Source of the DNA: Elymus sibiricus
Taxonomy: Eukaryota > Streptophyta > Magnoliopsida > Poales > Poaceae
Assembly (NCBI GenBank): GCA_039707655.1
Contig: CM077676.1
Span: 191,638,936-191,702,935 of the forward strand
Direction of reading: 5' to 3'
DNA length: 64,000 nucleotides
The notes under the pieces were generated by a model. The model was not told the DNA's origin, did not search any database, and was given only the letters and a program-made list of their open reading frames with translations. Position numbers and translations under genes: made by a program. Position 1 is the first letter of the stretch, and every line of letters begins with the position of its first letter. Shown piece after piece: positions 16,601-32,138 of this stretch.

Positions 16601-19600
16601 GTGACACCACCGCCACCCTGTTTATCCTAGGGTTACGCGAGTCGAGGCGGTCATCGTCGCGGTAGTGACGACGGACGCCGAGACGAGCAGGTGACACCAC
16701 TGCCACCCTGTCTAACTTTGGGTTAAGCGAGTCGAGGCGGACGTCGTCGCGGTAGCGACGACGGACGCCGAGACGAGCACGTGACAACACTGCCACCCTG
16801 GCTAACTTAGGGTTACGCGAGTCGAGGCGGACGTCATCGCGGTAGCGACGACGGACGCCGAGACGAGCACGTGACACCACTGCCACCCTGTCTAACTTAG
16901 GGTTACGCGAGTCGAGGCGGACGTCGTCGCGGTAGCGATGACAGACGCCGAGACGACCACGTGACACCACCGCCACCCTGTCTAACTTAGGGTTAAGCGA
17001 GTCGAGGCGGATGTCGTCGCGGTAGCGACGACGGACGCCGACACGAGCACGTGACACCACCGCCACCCTGTCTAACTTAGGGTTACGGGAGTTGAGGCGG
17101 ACGTCGAGACGAGCACGTGACACCACTGCCACCCTGTCTAACTTAGGGTTACGCGAGTCGAGGAAGACGTCTGCGCGGTAGCGACGACGGACGCCGAGAC
17201 GAGCACGTGGCACCGCTGCCACCCTGTCTTAGGGTCACGCGAGTCGAGGTGGACGTCGTCGTGGTAGCGACGACGGACGCCGAGATGAGCACGTGACACC
17301 ACCACCACCCTGTCTATCTTAGGGTTACGCGAGTCGAGGCGGACGTCATCGCGGTAGCGACGACGGACGCCGAGACGAGCACGTGACAACACCGCCACCC
17401 TGTCTATCTTAGGGTTACGCGAGTCGAGGCGGACATCGTTGCGGTAGTGACGACGGACGCCGAGACGAGCACGTGACACCACTACCACCCTGTCTAACTT
17501 TGGGTTACGCGAGTCGAGGCGGACGTGGTCGCGGTAGCGACGACGGACGCCGAGACGAGCACGTGACAACACTGCCACCCTGGCTAACTTAGGGTTACGC
17601 GAGTCGAGGCGAACGTCGTCGCGGTAGCGACGACGGACGCCAAGACGAGCACGTGACACCACGGGCACCCTGTCTAACTTAGGGTTAAGCGAGTCGAGGC
17701 GGACGTCGAGACGAGCACGTGACACCACTGCCACCCTGTCTAACTTAGGGTTACGCGAGTCGAGGCGGACGTCTTTGCGGTAGCGACGACGGACGCCGAG
17801 ATGAGCACGTGACACCACCGCCACCCTATCTATCTTAGCGTTACGCGAGTCGAGGCGAACGTCGTCGCGGTAGCGACGACGGACGCCGAGACGAGCACGT
17901 GACACCACCGCCACCCTGTATATCTTTGCGTTACGCGAGTTGAGGTGGACGTCTTTGCGGTAGCGATGACGGACGCCGAGACGAGCACGTGACAACACCG
18001 CCACCCTGTCTATCTTAGGGTTACGTGAGTCCAGGCGGACGTCGTCGCGGTAGCGACGACGGACGCCGAGACGAGCACGTGACACCACTGCCACCCTGTC
18101 TAACTTAGGGTTACGCGAGTCGAGGCGGACGTCGTCGCGGTAGCGACGACGGACGCCGAGACGAGCACGTGACACCACCGCCACCCTGTTTATCCTAGGG
18201 TTACGCGAGTCGAGGCGGACGTCGTCGCGGTAGCGACGACAGACGCCTAGACGAGCACGTGACACCACCGCCACCCTTTCTAACTTAGGGTTAAGCGAGT
18301 CGAGGCGGACGTCGTCGCGGTAGCGACGACGGACGCCGACACGAGCACGTGACACCACCGCCACCCTGTCTAACTTAGGGTTACGGGAGTTGAGGCGGAC
18401 GTCGAGACGAGCACGTGACACCACTGCCACCCTGTCTAACTTAGGGTTACGCGAGTCGAGGAAGACGTCTGCGCGGTAGCGACGACGGACGTCGAGACGA
18501 GCACGTGGCACCGCTGCCACCCTGTCTTAGGGTCACGCGAGTCGAGGTGGACGTCGTCGTGGTAGCGACGACGGACGCCGAGATGAGCACGTGACACCAC
18601 CACCACCCTGTCTATCTTAGGGTTACGCGAGTCGAGGCGGACGTCATCGCGGTAGCGACGACGGACGCCGAGACGAGCACGTGAAAACACCGCCACCCTG
18701 TCTATCTTAGGGTTACGCGAGTCGAGGCGGACATCGTTGCGGTAGTGACGACGGACGCCGAGACGAGCACGTGACACCACTGCCACCCTGTCTAACTTTG
18801 GGTTATGCGAGTCGAGGCGGACGTCGTCGCGGTAGCGACGACGGACGCCGAGACGAGCACGTGACAACACTGCCACCCTGGCTAACTTAGGGTTACGCGA
18901 GTCGAGGCGAACGTCGTCGCGGTAGCGACGACGGACGCCAATACGAGCACGTGACACCACGGCCACCCTGTCTATCTTAGGGTTACGCGAGTCAAGGCGG
19001 ACGTCGTCGCGGTAGCGACGACGGACGCCGAGACGAGCACGTGACACCACTGCCACCCTGTCTAACTTAGGGTTACGCGAGTCGAGGCGGACGTCGTCGC
19101 GGTAGCGACGCCGGACGCCGAGACGAGCACGTGACACCACTGCCACCCTGTCTAACTTAGGGTTACGCGAGTCGAGGCGGACGTCGTCGCGGTAGCGACG
19201 ACGGACGCCGAGACGAGCACGTGACACCACCGCCACCCTGTCTAACTTAGGGTTATGCGAGTCGAGGCGGTCATCGTCGCGGTAGTGACGACGGACGCCG
19301 AGACGAGCAGGTGACACCACTGCCACCCTGTCTAACTTTGGGTTAAGCGAGTCGAGGCGGACGTCGTCGCGGTAGCGACGACGGACGCCGAGACGAGCAC
19401 GTGACAACACTGCCACCCTGGCTAACTTAGGGTTACGCGAGTCGAGGCGGACGTCATCGCGGTAGCGACGCCGGACGCCGAGACGAGCACGTGACACCAC
19501 TGCCACCCTGTCTAACTTAGGGTTACGCGAGTCGAGGCGGACGTCGTCGCGGTAGCGATGACAGACGCCGAGACGACCACGTGACACCACCGCCACCCTC

Positions 19601-21419
19601 TCTAACTTAGGGTTAAGCGAGTCGAGGCGGACGTCGTCGCGGTAGCGACGACGGACGCCGACACGAGCACGTGACACCACCGCCACCCTGTCTAACTTAG
19701 GGTTACGGGAGTTGAGGCGGACGTCGAGACGAGCACGTGACACCACTGCCACCCTGTCTAACTTAGGGTTACGCGAGTCGAGGAAGACGTCTGCGCGGTA
19801 GCGACGACGGACGCCGAGACGAGCACGTGGCACCGCTGCCACCCTGTCTTAGGGTCACGCGAGTCGAGGTGGACGTCGTCGTGGTAGCGACGACGGACGC
19901 CGAGATGAGCACGTGACACCACCACCACCCTGTCTATCTTAGGGTTACGCGAGTCGAGGCGGACGTCATCGCGGTAGCGACGACGGACGCCGAGACGAGC
20001 ACGTGACACCACTGCCACCCTGGCTATCTTAGGGTTACGCGAGTCGAGGCGGACGTCGTCGCGGTAGCGACGACGGACGCCGAGACGAGCACGTGACACC
20101 ACCGCCAGCCTGTTTATCCTAGGGTTACGCGAGTCGAGGCAGACGTCGTCGCGGTAGCGACGACAGACGCCTAGACGAGCACGTGACACCACTGCCACCC
20201 TGGCTATCTTAGGGTTACGCGAGTCGAGGCGGACGTCGTCGCGGTAGCGACGACGGACGCCGAGACGAGCACGTGACACCACCGCCACCCTGTCTATCTT
20301 AGGGTTACGCGAGTCGAGGCGGTCATCGTCGCGGTAGTGACGACGGACGCCGAGACGAGCAGGTGACACCACTGCCACCCTGTCTAACTTTGGGTTACGC
20401 GAGTCGAGGCGGACGTCGTCGCGGTAGCGACGACGGACGCCGAGACGAGCACGTGACAACACTGCCACCCTGGCTAACTTAGGGTTACGCGAGTCGAGGC
20501 GGACGTCATCGCGGTAGCGACGACGGACGCCGAGACGAGCACGTGACACCACTGCCACCCTGTCTAACTTAGGGTTACGCGAGTCGAGGCGGACGTCGTC
20601 GCGGTAGCGATGACAGACGCCGAGACGACCACGTGACACCACCGCCACCCTGTCTAATTTAGGGTTAAGCGAGTCGAGGCGGACGTCGTCGCGGTAGCGA
20701 CGACGGACGCCGACACGAGCACGTGACACCTCCGCCACCCTGTCTAACTTAGGGTTACGGGAGTTGAGGCGGACGTCGAGACGAGCACGTGACACCACTG
20801 CCACCCTGTCTAACTTAGGGTTACGCGAGTCGAGGAAGACGTCTTCGCGGTAGCGACGACAGACGCCGAGACGAGCACGTGACACCACCGCCACCCTGTA
20901 TATCTTTGCGTTACGCGAGTCGAGGCGGACGTATTTGCGGTAGCGACGACGGACGCCGAGACGAGCACGTGACAACACCGCCACCCTGTCTATCTTCGGG
21001 TTACACGAGTCGAGGCGGACGTCGTCGCGGTAGCGACGACGGACGTCGAGACGAGCACGTGACACCACCGCCACCCTGTCTAACTTAGGGTTAAGCGAGT
21101 CGAGGCGGACGTCGTCGCGGTAGCGACGACGGACGCCGAGACGAGCACGTGACAACACCGCCACCCTGTCTATCTTAGGGTTACGCGAGTCAAGGCGGAC
21201 GTCGTCGCGGTAGCGACGACGGACGCCTAGACGAGCACGTGACACCACTGCCACCCTGTCTAACTTAGGGTTACGCGAGTCGAGGCGGACGTCGTCGCGG
21301 TAGCGACGCCGGACGCCGAGACGAGCACATGACACCACTGCCACCCTGTCTAACTTAGGGTTACGCGAGTCGAGGCGGACGTCGTCGCGGTAGCGACGAC
21401 GGACGCCGAGACGAGCACG

Positions 21420-24400
21420 TGACACCACCGCCACCCTGTCTAACTTAGGGTTATGCGAGTCGAGGCGGACGTCGTCGCGGTAGCGACGACGGACGCCGAG
21501 ACGAGCACGTGACACCACCGCCACCCTGTTTATCCTAGGGTTACGCGAGTCGAGGCGGACGTCGTCGCGGTAGCGATGACAGACGCCTAGACGAGCACGT
21601 GACACCACTGCCACCCTGGCTATCTTAGGGTTACGCGAGTCGAGGCGGACGTCGTCGCGGTAGCGACGACGGACGCCGAGACGAGCACGTGACACCACCG
21701 CCACCCTGTTTATCCTAGGGTTACGCGAGTCGAGGCGGTCATCGTCGCGGTAGTGACGACGGACGCCGAGACGAGCAGGTGACACCACTGCCACCCTGTC
21801 TAACTTTGGGTTAAGCGAGTCGAGGCGGACGTCGTCGCGGTAGCGACGACGGACGCCGAGACGAGCACGTGACAACACTGCCACCGTGGCTAACTTAGGG
21901 TTACGCGAGTCGAGGCGGACGTCATCGCGGTAGAGACGACGGACGCCGAGACGAGCACGTGACACCACTGCCACCCTGTCAACTTAGGGTTACGCGAGTC
22001 GAGGCGGACGTCGTCGCGGTAGCGATGACAGACGCCGAGACGACCACGTGACACCACCGCCACCCTGTCTAACTTAGGGTTAAGCGAGTCGAGGCGGACG
22101 TCGTCGCGGTAGCGACGACGGACGCCGACACGAGCACGTGACACCACCGCCACCCTGTCTAACTTAGGGTTACGGGAGTTGAGGCGGACGTCGAGACGAG
22201 CACGTGACACCACTGCCACCCTGTCTAACTTAGGGTTACACGAGTCGAGGAAGACGTCTGCGCGGTAGCGACGACGGACGCCGAGACGAGCACGTGGCAC
22301 CGCTGCCACCCTGTCTTAGGGTCACGCGAGTCGAGGTGGACGTCGTCGTGGTAGCGACGACGGACGCCGAGATGAGCACGTGACACCACCACCACCCTGT
22401 CTATCTTAGGGTTACGCGAGTCGAGGCGGACGTCATCGCGGTAGCGACGACGGACGCCGAGACGAGCACGTGACAACACCGCCACCCTGTCTATCTTAGG
22501 GTTACGCGAGTCGAGGCGGACATCGTTGCGGTAGTGACGACGGACGCCGAGACGAGCACGTGACACCACTGCCACCCTGTCTAACTTTGGGTTACGCGAG
22601 TCGAGGCGGACGTGGTCGCGGTAGCGACGACGGACGCCGAGACGAGCACGTGACAACACTGCCACCCTGGCTAACTTAGGGTTACGCGAGTCGAGGCGAA
22701 CGTCGTCGCGGTAGCGACGACGGACGCCAAGACGAGCACGTGACACCACGGGCACCCTGTCTAACTTAGGGTTAAGCGAGTCGAGGTGGACGTCGAGACG
22801 AGCACGTGACACCACTGCCACCCTGTCTAACTTAGGGTTACGTGAGTCGAGGCGGACGTCTTTGCGGTAGCGACGACGGACGCCGAGATGAGCACGTGAC
22901 ACCACCGCCACCCTATCTATCTTAGCGTTACGCGAGTCGAGGCGAACGTCGTCGCGGTAGCGACGACGGACGCCGAGACGAGCACGTGACACCACCGCCA
23001 CCCTGTATATCTTTGCGTTACGCGAGTTGAGGCGGACGTCTTTGCGGTAGCGATGACGGACGCCGAGACGAGCACGTGACAACACCGCCACCCTGTCTAT
23101 CTTAGGGTTACGTGAGTCCAGGCGGACGTCGTCGCGGTAGCGACGACGGACGCCGAGACGAGCACGTGACACCACTGCCACCCTGTCTAACTTAGGGTTA
23201 CGCGAGTCGAGGCGGACGTCGTCGCGGTAGCGACGACGGACGCCGAGACGAGCACGTGACACCACTGCCACCCTGTCTAACTTAGGGTTACGCGAGTCGA
23301 GGCGGACGTCGTCGCGGTAGCGACGACGGACGCCGAGACGAGCACGTGACGTCACCGCCACCCTGTTTATCCTAGGGTTACGCGAGTCGAGGCGGACGTC
23401 GTCGCGGTAGCGACGACAGACGCCTAGACGAGCACGTGACACCACCGCCACCCTGTCTAACTTAGGGTTAAGCGAGTCGAGGCGGACGTCGTCGCGGTAG
23501 CGACGACGGACGCCGACACGAGCACGTGACACCACCGCCACCCTGTCTAACTTAGGGTTACGGGAGTTGAGGCGGACGTCGAGACGAGCACGTGACACCA
23601 CTGCCACCCTGTCTAACTTAGGGTTACGCGAGTCGAGGAAGACGTCTGCGCGGTAGCGACGACGGACGTCGAGACGAGCACGTGGCACCGCTGCCACCCT
23701 GTCTTAGGGTCACGCGAGTCGAGGTGGACGTCGTCGTGGTAGCGACGACGGACGCCGAGATGAGCACGTGACACCACCACCACCCTGTCTATCTTAGGGT
23801 TACGCGAGTCGAGGCGGACGTCATCGCGGTAGCGACGACGGACGCCGAGACGAGCACGTGAAAACACCGCCACCCTGTCTATCTTAGGGTTACGCGAGTC
23901 GAGGCGGACATCGTTGCGGTAGTGACGACGGACGCCGAGACGAGCACGTGACACCACTGCCACCCTGTCTAACTTTGGGTTACGCGAGTCGAGGCGGACG
24001 TCGTCGCGGTAGCGACGACGGACGCCGAGACGAGCACGTGACAACACTGCCACCCTGGCTAACTTAGGGTTACGCGAGTCGAGGCGAACGTCGTCGCGGT
24101 AGCGACGACGGACGCCAAGACGAGCACGTGACACCACGGCCACCCTGTCTATCTTAGGGTTACGCGAGTCAAGGCGGACGTCGTCGCGGTAGCGATGACG
24201 GACGCCGAGACGAGCACGTGACACCACTGCCACCCTGTCTAACTTAGGGTTACGCGAGTCGAGGCGGACGTCGTCGCGGTAGCGACGCCGGACGCCGAGA
24301 CGAGCACGTGACACCACTGCCACCCTGTCTAACTTAGGGTTACGCGAGTCGAGGCGGACGTCGTCGCGGTAGCGACGACGGACGCCGAGACGAGCACGTG

Positions 24401-27400
24401 ACACCACCGCCACCCTGTCTAACTTAGGGTTATGCGAGTCGAGGCGGTCATCGTCGCGGTAGTGACGACGGACGCCGAGACGAGCAGGTGACACCACTGC
24501 CACCCTGTCTAACTTTGGGTTAAGCGAGTCGAGGCGGACGTCGTCGCGGTAGCGACGACGGACGCCGAGACGAGCACGTGAAAACACCGCCACCCTGTCT
24601 ATCTTAGGGTTACGCGAGTCGAGGCGGACATCGTTGCGGTAGTGACGACGGACGCCGAGACGAGCACGTGACACCACTGCCACCCTGTCTAACTTTGGGT
24701 TACGCGAGTCGAGGCGGACGTCGTCGCGGTAGCGACGACGGACGCCGAGACGAGCACGTGACAACACTGCCACCCTGGCTAACTTAGGGTTACGCGAGTC
24801 GAGGCGAACGTCGTCGCGGTAGCGACGACGGACGCCAAGACGAGCACGTGACACCACGGCCACCCTGTCTATCTTAGGGTTACGCGAGTCAAGGCGGACG
24901 TCGTCGCGGTAGCGACGACGGACGCCGAGACGAGCACGTGACACCACTGCCACCCTGTCTAACTTAGGGTTACGCGAGTCGAGGCGGACGTCGTCGCGGT
25001 AGCGACGCCGGACGCCGAGACGAGCACGTGACACCACTGCCACCCTGTCTAACTTAGGGTTACGCGAGTCGAGGCGGACGTCGTCGCGGTAGCGACGACG
25101 GACGCCGAGACGAGCACGTGACACCACCGCCACCCTGTCTAACTTAGGGTTATGCGAGTCGAGGCGGTCATCGTCGCGGTAGTGACGACGGACGCCGAGA
25201 CGAGCAGGTGACACCACTGCCACCCTGTCTAACTTTGGGTTAAGCGAGTCGAGGCGGACGTCGTCGCGGTAGCGACGACGGACGCCGAGACGAGCACGTG
25301 ACAACACTGCCACCCTGGCTAACTTAGGGTTACGCGAGTCGAGGCGGACGTCATCGCGGTAGCGACGACGGACGCCGAGACGAGCACGTGACACCACTGC
25401 CACCCTGTCTAACTTAGGGTTACGCGAGTCGAGGCGGACGTCGTCGCGGTAGCGATGACAGACGCCGAGACGACCACGTGACACCACCGCCACCCTGTCT
25501 AACTTAGGGTTAAGCGAGTCGAGGCGGACGTCGTCGCGGTAGCGACGACGGACGCCGACACGAGCACGTGACACCACCGCCACCCTGTCTAACTTAGGGT
25601 TACGGGAGTTGAGGCGGACGTCGAGACGAGCACGTGACACCACTGCCACCCTGTCTAACTTAGGGTTACGCGAGTCGAGGAAGACGTCTGCGCGGTAGCG
25701 ACGACGGACGCCGAGACGAGCACGTGGCACCGCTGCCACCCTGTCTTAGGGTCACGCGAGTCGAGGTGGACGTCGTCGTGGTAGCGACGACGGACGCCGA
25801 GATGAGCACGTGACACCACCGCCACCCTGTCTAACTTAGGGTTATGCGAGTCGAGGCGGACGTCGTCGCGGTAGCGACGACGGACGCCGAGACGAGCACG
25901 TGACACCACCGCCACCCTGTTTATCCTAGGGTTACGCGAGTCGAGGCGGACGTCGTCGCGGTAGCGATGACAGACGCCTAGACGAGCACGTGACACCACT
26001 GCCACCCTGGCTATCTTAGGGTTACGCGAGTCGAGGCGGACGTCGTCGCGGTAGCGACGACGGACGCCGAGACGAGCACGTGACACCACCGCCACCCTGT
26101 TTATCCTAGGGTTACGCGAGTCGAGGCGGTCATCGTCGCGGTAGTGACGACGGACGCCGAGACGAGCAGGTGACACCACTGCCACCCTGTCTAACTTTGG
26201 GTTAAGCGAGTCGAGGCGGACGTCGTCGCGGTAGCGACGACGGACGCCGAGACGAGCACGTGACAACACTGCCACCGTGGCTAACTTAGGGTTACGCGAG
26301 TCGAGGCGGACGTCATCGCGGTAGAGACGACGGACGCCGAGACGAGCACGTGACACCACTGCCACCCTGTCAACTTAGGGTTACGCGAGTCGAGGCGGAC
26401 GTCGTCGCGGTAGCGATGACAGACGCCGAGACGACCACGTGACACCACCGCCACCCTGTCTAACTTAGGGTTAAGCGAGTCGAGGCGGACGTCGTCGCGG
26501 TAGCGACGACGGACGCCGACACGAGCACGTGACACCACCGCCACCCTGTCTAACTTAGGGTTACGGGAGTTGAGGCGGACGTCGAGACGAGCACGTGACA
26601 CCACTGCCACCCTGTCTAACTTTGGGTTACGCGAGTCGAGGCGGACGTCGTCGCGGTAGCGACGACGGACGCCGAGACGAGCACGTGACAACACTGCCAC
26701 CCTGGCTAACTTAGGGTTACGCGAGTCGAGGCGAACGTCGTCGCGGTAGCGACGACGGACGCCAAGACGAGCACGTGACACCACGGCCACCCTGTCTATC
26801 TTAGGGTTACGCGAGTCAAGGCGGACGTCGTCGCGGTAGCGACGACGGACGCCGAGACGAGCACGTGACACCACTGCCACCCTGTCTAACTTAGGGTTAC
26901 GCGAGTCGAGGCGGACGTCGTCGCGGTAGCGACGCCGGACGCCGAGACGAGCACGTGACACCACTGCCACCCTGTCTAACTTAGGGTTACGCGAGTCGAG
27001 GCGGACGTCGTCGCGGTAGCGACGACGGACGCCGAGACGAGCACGTGACACCACCGCCACCCTGTCTAACTTAGGGTTATGCGAGTCGAGGCGGTCATCG
27101 TCGCGGTAGTGACGACGGACGCCGAGACGAGCAGGTGACACCACTGCCACCCTGTCTAACTTTGGGTTAAGCGAGTCGAGGCGGACGTCGTCGCGGTAGC
27201 GACGACGGACGCCGAGACGAGCACGTGACAACACTGCCACCCTGGCTAACTTAGGGTTACGCGAGTCGAGGCGGACGTCATCGCGGTAGCGACGACGGAC
27301 GCCGAGACGAGCACGTGACACCACTGCCACCCTGTCTAACTTAGGGTTACGCGAGTCGAGGCGGACGTCGTCGCGGTAGCGATGACAGACGCCGAGACGA

Positions 27401-30400
27401 CCACGTGACACCACCGCCACCCTGTCTAACTTAGGGTTAAGCGAGTCGAGGCGGACGTCGTCGCGGTAGCGACGACGGACGCCGACACGAGCACGTGACA
27501 CCACCGCCACCCTGTCTAACTTAGGGTTACGGGAGTTGAGGCGGACGTCGAGACGAGCACGTGACACCACTGCCACCCTGTCTAACTTAGGGTTACGCGA
27601 GTCGAGGAAGACGTCTGCGCGGTAGCGACGACGGACGCCGAGACGAGCACGTGGCACCGCTGCCACCCTGTCTTAGGGTCACGCGAGTCGAGGTGGACGT
27701 CGTCGTGGTAGCGACGACGGACGCCGAGATGAGCACGTGACACCACCGCCACCCTGTCTAACTTAGGGTTATGCGAGTCGAGGCGGACGTCGTCGCGGTA
27801 GCGACGACGGACGCCGAGACGAGCACGTGACACCACCGCCACCCTGTTTATCCTAGGGTTACGCGAGTCGAGGCGGACGTCGTCGCGGTAGCGATGACAG
27901 ACGCCTAGACGAGCACGTGACACCACTGCCACCCTGGCTATCTTAGGGTTACGCGAGTCGAGGCGGACGTCGTCGCGGTAGCGACGACGGACGCCGAGAC
28001 GAGCACGTGACACCACCGCCACCCTGTTTATCCTAGGGTTACGCGAGTCGAGGCGGTCATCGTCGCGGTAGTGACGACGGACGCCGAGACGAGCAGGTGA
28101 CACCACTGCCACCCTGTCTAACTTTGGGTTAAGCGAGTCGAGGCGGACGTCGTCGCGGTAGCGACGACGGACGCCGAGACGAGCACGTGACAACACTGCC
28201 ACCGTGGCTAACTTAGGGTTACGCGAGTCGAGGCGGACGTCATCGCGGTAGAGACGACGGACGCCGAGACGAGCACGTGACACCACTGCCACCCTGTCAA
28301 CTTAGGGTTACGCGAGTCGAGGCGGACGTCGTCGCGGTAGCGATGACAGACGCCGAGACGACCACGTGACACCACCGCCACCCTGTCTAACTTAGGGTTA
28401 AGCGAGTCGAGGCGGACGTCGTCGCGGTAGCGACGACGGACGCCGACACGAGCACGTGACACCACCGCCACCCTGTCTAACTTAGGGTTACGGGAGTTGA
28501 GGCGGACGTCGAGACGAGCACGTGACACCACTGCCACCCTGTCTAACTTAGGGTTACACGAGTCGAGGAAGACGTCTGCGCGGTAGCGACGACGGACGCC
28601 GAGACGAGCACGTGGCACCGCTGCCACCCTGTCTTAGGGTCACGCGAGTCGAGGTGGACGTCGTCGTGGTAGCGACGACGGACGCCGAGATGAGCACGTG
28701 ACACCACCACCACCCTGTCTATCTTAGGGTTACGCGAGTCGAGGCGGACGTCATCGCGGTAGCGACGACGGACGCCGAGACGAGCACGTGACAACACCGC
28801 CACCCTGTCTATCTTAGGGTTACGCGAGTCGAGGCGGACATCGTTGCGGTAGTGACGACGGACGCCGAGACGAGCACGTGACACCACTGCCACCCTGTCT
28901 AACTTTGGGTTACGCGAGTCGAGGCGGACGTGGTCGCGGTAGCGACGACGGACGCCGAGACGAGCACGTGACAACACTGCCACCCTGGCTAACTTAGGGT
29001 TACGCGAGTCGAGGCGAACGTCGTCGCGGTAGCGACGACGGACGCCAAGACGAGCACGTGACACCACGGGCACCCTGTCTAACTTAGGGTTAAGCGAGTC
29101 GAGGTGGACGTCGAGACGAGCACGTGACACCACTGCCACCCTGTCTAACTTAGGGTTACGTGAGTCGAGGCGGACGTCTTTGCGGTAGCGACGACGGACG
29201 CCGAGATGAGCACGTGACACCACCGCCACCCTATCTATCTTAGCGTTACGCGAGTCGAGGCGAACGTCGTCGCGGTAGCGACGACGGACGCCGAGACGAG
29301 CACGTGACACCACCGCCACCCTGTATATCTTTGCGTTACGCGAGTTGAGGCGGACGTCTTTGCGGTAGCGATGACGGACGCCGAGACGAGCACGTGACAA
29401 CACCGCCACCCTGTCTATCTTAGGGTTACGTGAGTCCAGGCGGACGTCGTCGCGGTAGCGACGACGGACGCCGAGACGAGCACGTGACACCACTGCCACC
29501 CTGTCTAACTTAGGGTTACGCGAGTCGAGGCGGACGTCGTCGCGGTAGCGACGACGGACGCCGAGACGAGCACGTGACACCACTGCCACCCTGTCTAACT
29601 TAGGGTTACGCGAGTCGAGGCGGACGTCGTCGCGGTAGCGACGACGGACGCCGAGACGAGCACGTGACGTCACCGCCACCCTGTTTATCCTAGGGTTACG
29701 CGAGTCGAGGCGGACGTCGTCGCGGTAGCGACGACAGACGCCTAGACGAGCACGTGACACCACCGCCACCCTGTCTAACTTAGGGTTAAGCGAGTCGAGG
29801 CGGACGTCGTCGCGGTAGCGACGACGGACGCCGACACGAGCACGTGACACCACCGCCACCCTGTCTAACTTAGGGTTACGGGAGTTGAGGCGGACGTCGA
29901 GACGAGCACGTGACACCACTGCCACCCTGTCTAACTTAGGGTTACGCGAGTCGAGGAAGACGTCTGCGCGGTAGCGACGACGGACGTCGAGACGAGCACG
30001 TGGCACCGCTGCCACCCTGTCTTAGGGTCACGCGAGTCGAGGTGGACGTCGTCGTGGTAGCGACGACGGACGCCGAGATGAGCACGTGACACCACCACCA
30101 CCCTGTCTATCTTAGGGTTACGCGAGTCGAGGCGGACGTCATCGCGGTAGCGACGACGGACGCCGAGACGAGCACGTGAAAACACCGCCACCCTGTCTAT
30201 CTTAGGGTTACGCGAGTCGAGGCGGACATCGTTGCGGTAGTGACGACGGACGCCGAGACGAGCACGTGACACCACTGCCACCCTGTCTAACTTTGGGTTA
30301 CGCGAGTCGAGGCGGACGTCGTCGCGGTAGCGACGACGGACGCCGAGACGAGCACGTGACAACACTGCCACCCTGGCTAACTTAGGGTTACGCGAGTCGA

Positions 30401-32138
30401 GGCGAACGTCGTCGCGGTAGCGACGACGGACGCCAAGACGAGCACGTGACACCACGGCCACCCTGTCTATCTTAGGGTTACGCGAGTCAAGGCGGACGTC
30501 GTCGCGGTAGCGACGACGGACGCCGAGACGAGCACGTGACACCACTGCCACCCTGTCTAACTTAGGGTTACGCGAGTCGAGGCGGACGTCGTCGCGGTAG
30601 CGACGCCGGACGCCGAGACGAGCACGTGACACCACTGCCACCCTGTCTAACTTAGGGTTACGCGAGTCGAGGCGGACGTCGTCGCGGTAGCGACGACGGA
30701 CGCCGAGACGAGCACGTGACACCACCGCCACCCTGTCTAACTTAGGGTTATGCGAGTCGAGGCGGTCATCGTCGCGGTAGTGACGACGGACGCCGAGACG
30801 AGCAGGTGACACCACTGCCACCCTGTCTAACTTTGGGTTAAGCGAGTCGAGGCGGACGTCGTCGCGGTAGCGACGACGGACGCCGAGACGAGCACGTGAA
30901 AACACCGCCACCCTGTCTATCTTAGGGTTACGCGAGTCGAGGCGGACATCGTTGCGGTAGTGACGACGGACGCCGAGACGAGCACGTGACACCACTGCCA
31001 CCCTGTCTAACTTTGGGTTACGCGAGTCGAGGCGGACGTCGTCGCGGTAGCGACGACGGACGCCGAGACGAGCACGTGACAACACTGCCACCCTGGCTAA
31101 CTTAGGGTTACGCGAGTCGAGGCGAACGTCGTCGCGGTAGCGACGACGGACGCCAAGACGAGCACGTGACACCACGGCCACCCTGTCTATCTTCGGGTTA
31201 CGCGAGTCAAGGCGGACGTCGTCGCGGTAGCGACGACGGACGCCGAGACGAGCACGTGACACCACTGCCACCCTGTCTAACTTAGGGTTACGCGAGTCGA
31301 GGCGGACGTCGTCGCGGTAGCGACGCCGGACGCCGAGACGAGCACGTGACACCACTGCCACCCTGTCTAACTTAGGGTTACGCGAGTCGAGGCGGACGTC
31401 GTCGCGGTAGCGACGACGGACGCCGAGACGAGCACGTGACACCACCGCCACCCTGTCTAACTTAGGGTTATGCGAGTCGAGGCGGTCATCGTCGCGGTAG
31501 TGACGACGGACGCCGAGACGAGCAGGTGACACCACTGCCACCCTGTCTAACTTTGGGTTAAGCGAGTCGAGGCGGACGTCGTCGCGGTAGCGACGACGGA
31601 CGCCGAGACGAGCACGTGACAACACTGCCACCCTGGCTAACTTAGGGTTACGCGAGTCGAGGCGGACGTCATCGCGGTAGCGACGACGGACGCCGAGACG
31701 AGCACGTGACACCACTGCCACCCTGTCTAACTTAGGGTTACGCGAGTCGAGGCGGACGTCGTCGCGGTAGCGATGACAGACGCCGAGACGACCACGTGAC
31801 ACCACCGCCACCCTGTCTAACTTAGGGTTAAGCGAGTCGAGGCGGACGTCGTCGCGGTAGCGACGACGGACGCCGACACGAGCACGTGACACCACCGCCA
31901 CCCTGTCTAACTTAGGGTTACGGGAGTTGAGGCGGACGTCGAGACGAGCACGTGACACCACTGCCACCCTGTCTAACTTAGGGTTACGCGAGTCGAGGAA
32001 GACGTCTGCGCGGTAGCGACGACGGACGCCGAGACGAGCACGTGGCACCGCTGCCACCCTGTCTTAGGGTCACGCGAGTCGAGGTGGACGTCGTCGTGGT
32101 AGCGACGACGGACGCCGAGATGAGCACGTGACACCACC
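21420..32138. repeat. Array segment with 4.4-kb blocks duplicated at 6,318 bp and a 1,927-bp tandem duplication
   Basis: Block 21420-25820 recurs as 27738-32138 with only scattered differences (for example GCGATGACGG at 24194 against GCGACGACGG at 30512, and CTTAGGG against CTTCGGG near 31192). Between and overlapping them, about 24697-26623 is repeated directly as about 26624-28550, offset 1,927 bp. Rare variants such as the one-base loss (CTGTCAACTT) and the GTAGAGACG unit recur at 21.97, 26.37 and 28.29 kb, confirming the offsets. Confidence 0.85.

Noticed and set aside
20879..21088. Plus-strand ORF of 69 codons in the array
   Set aside because: It exists only because a few neighbouring units carry substitutions that remove the usual plus-strand stops; it is a chance frame in the repeat.
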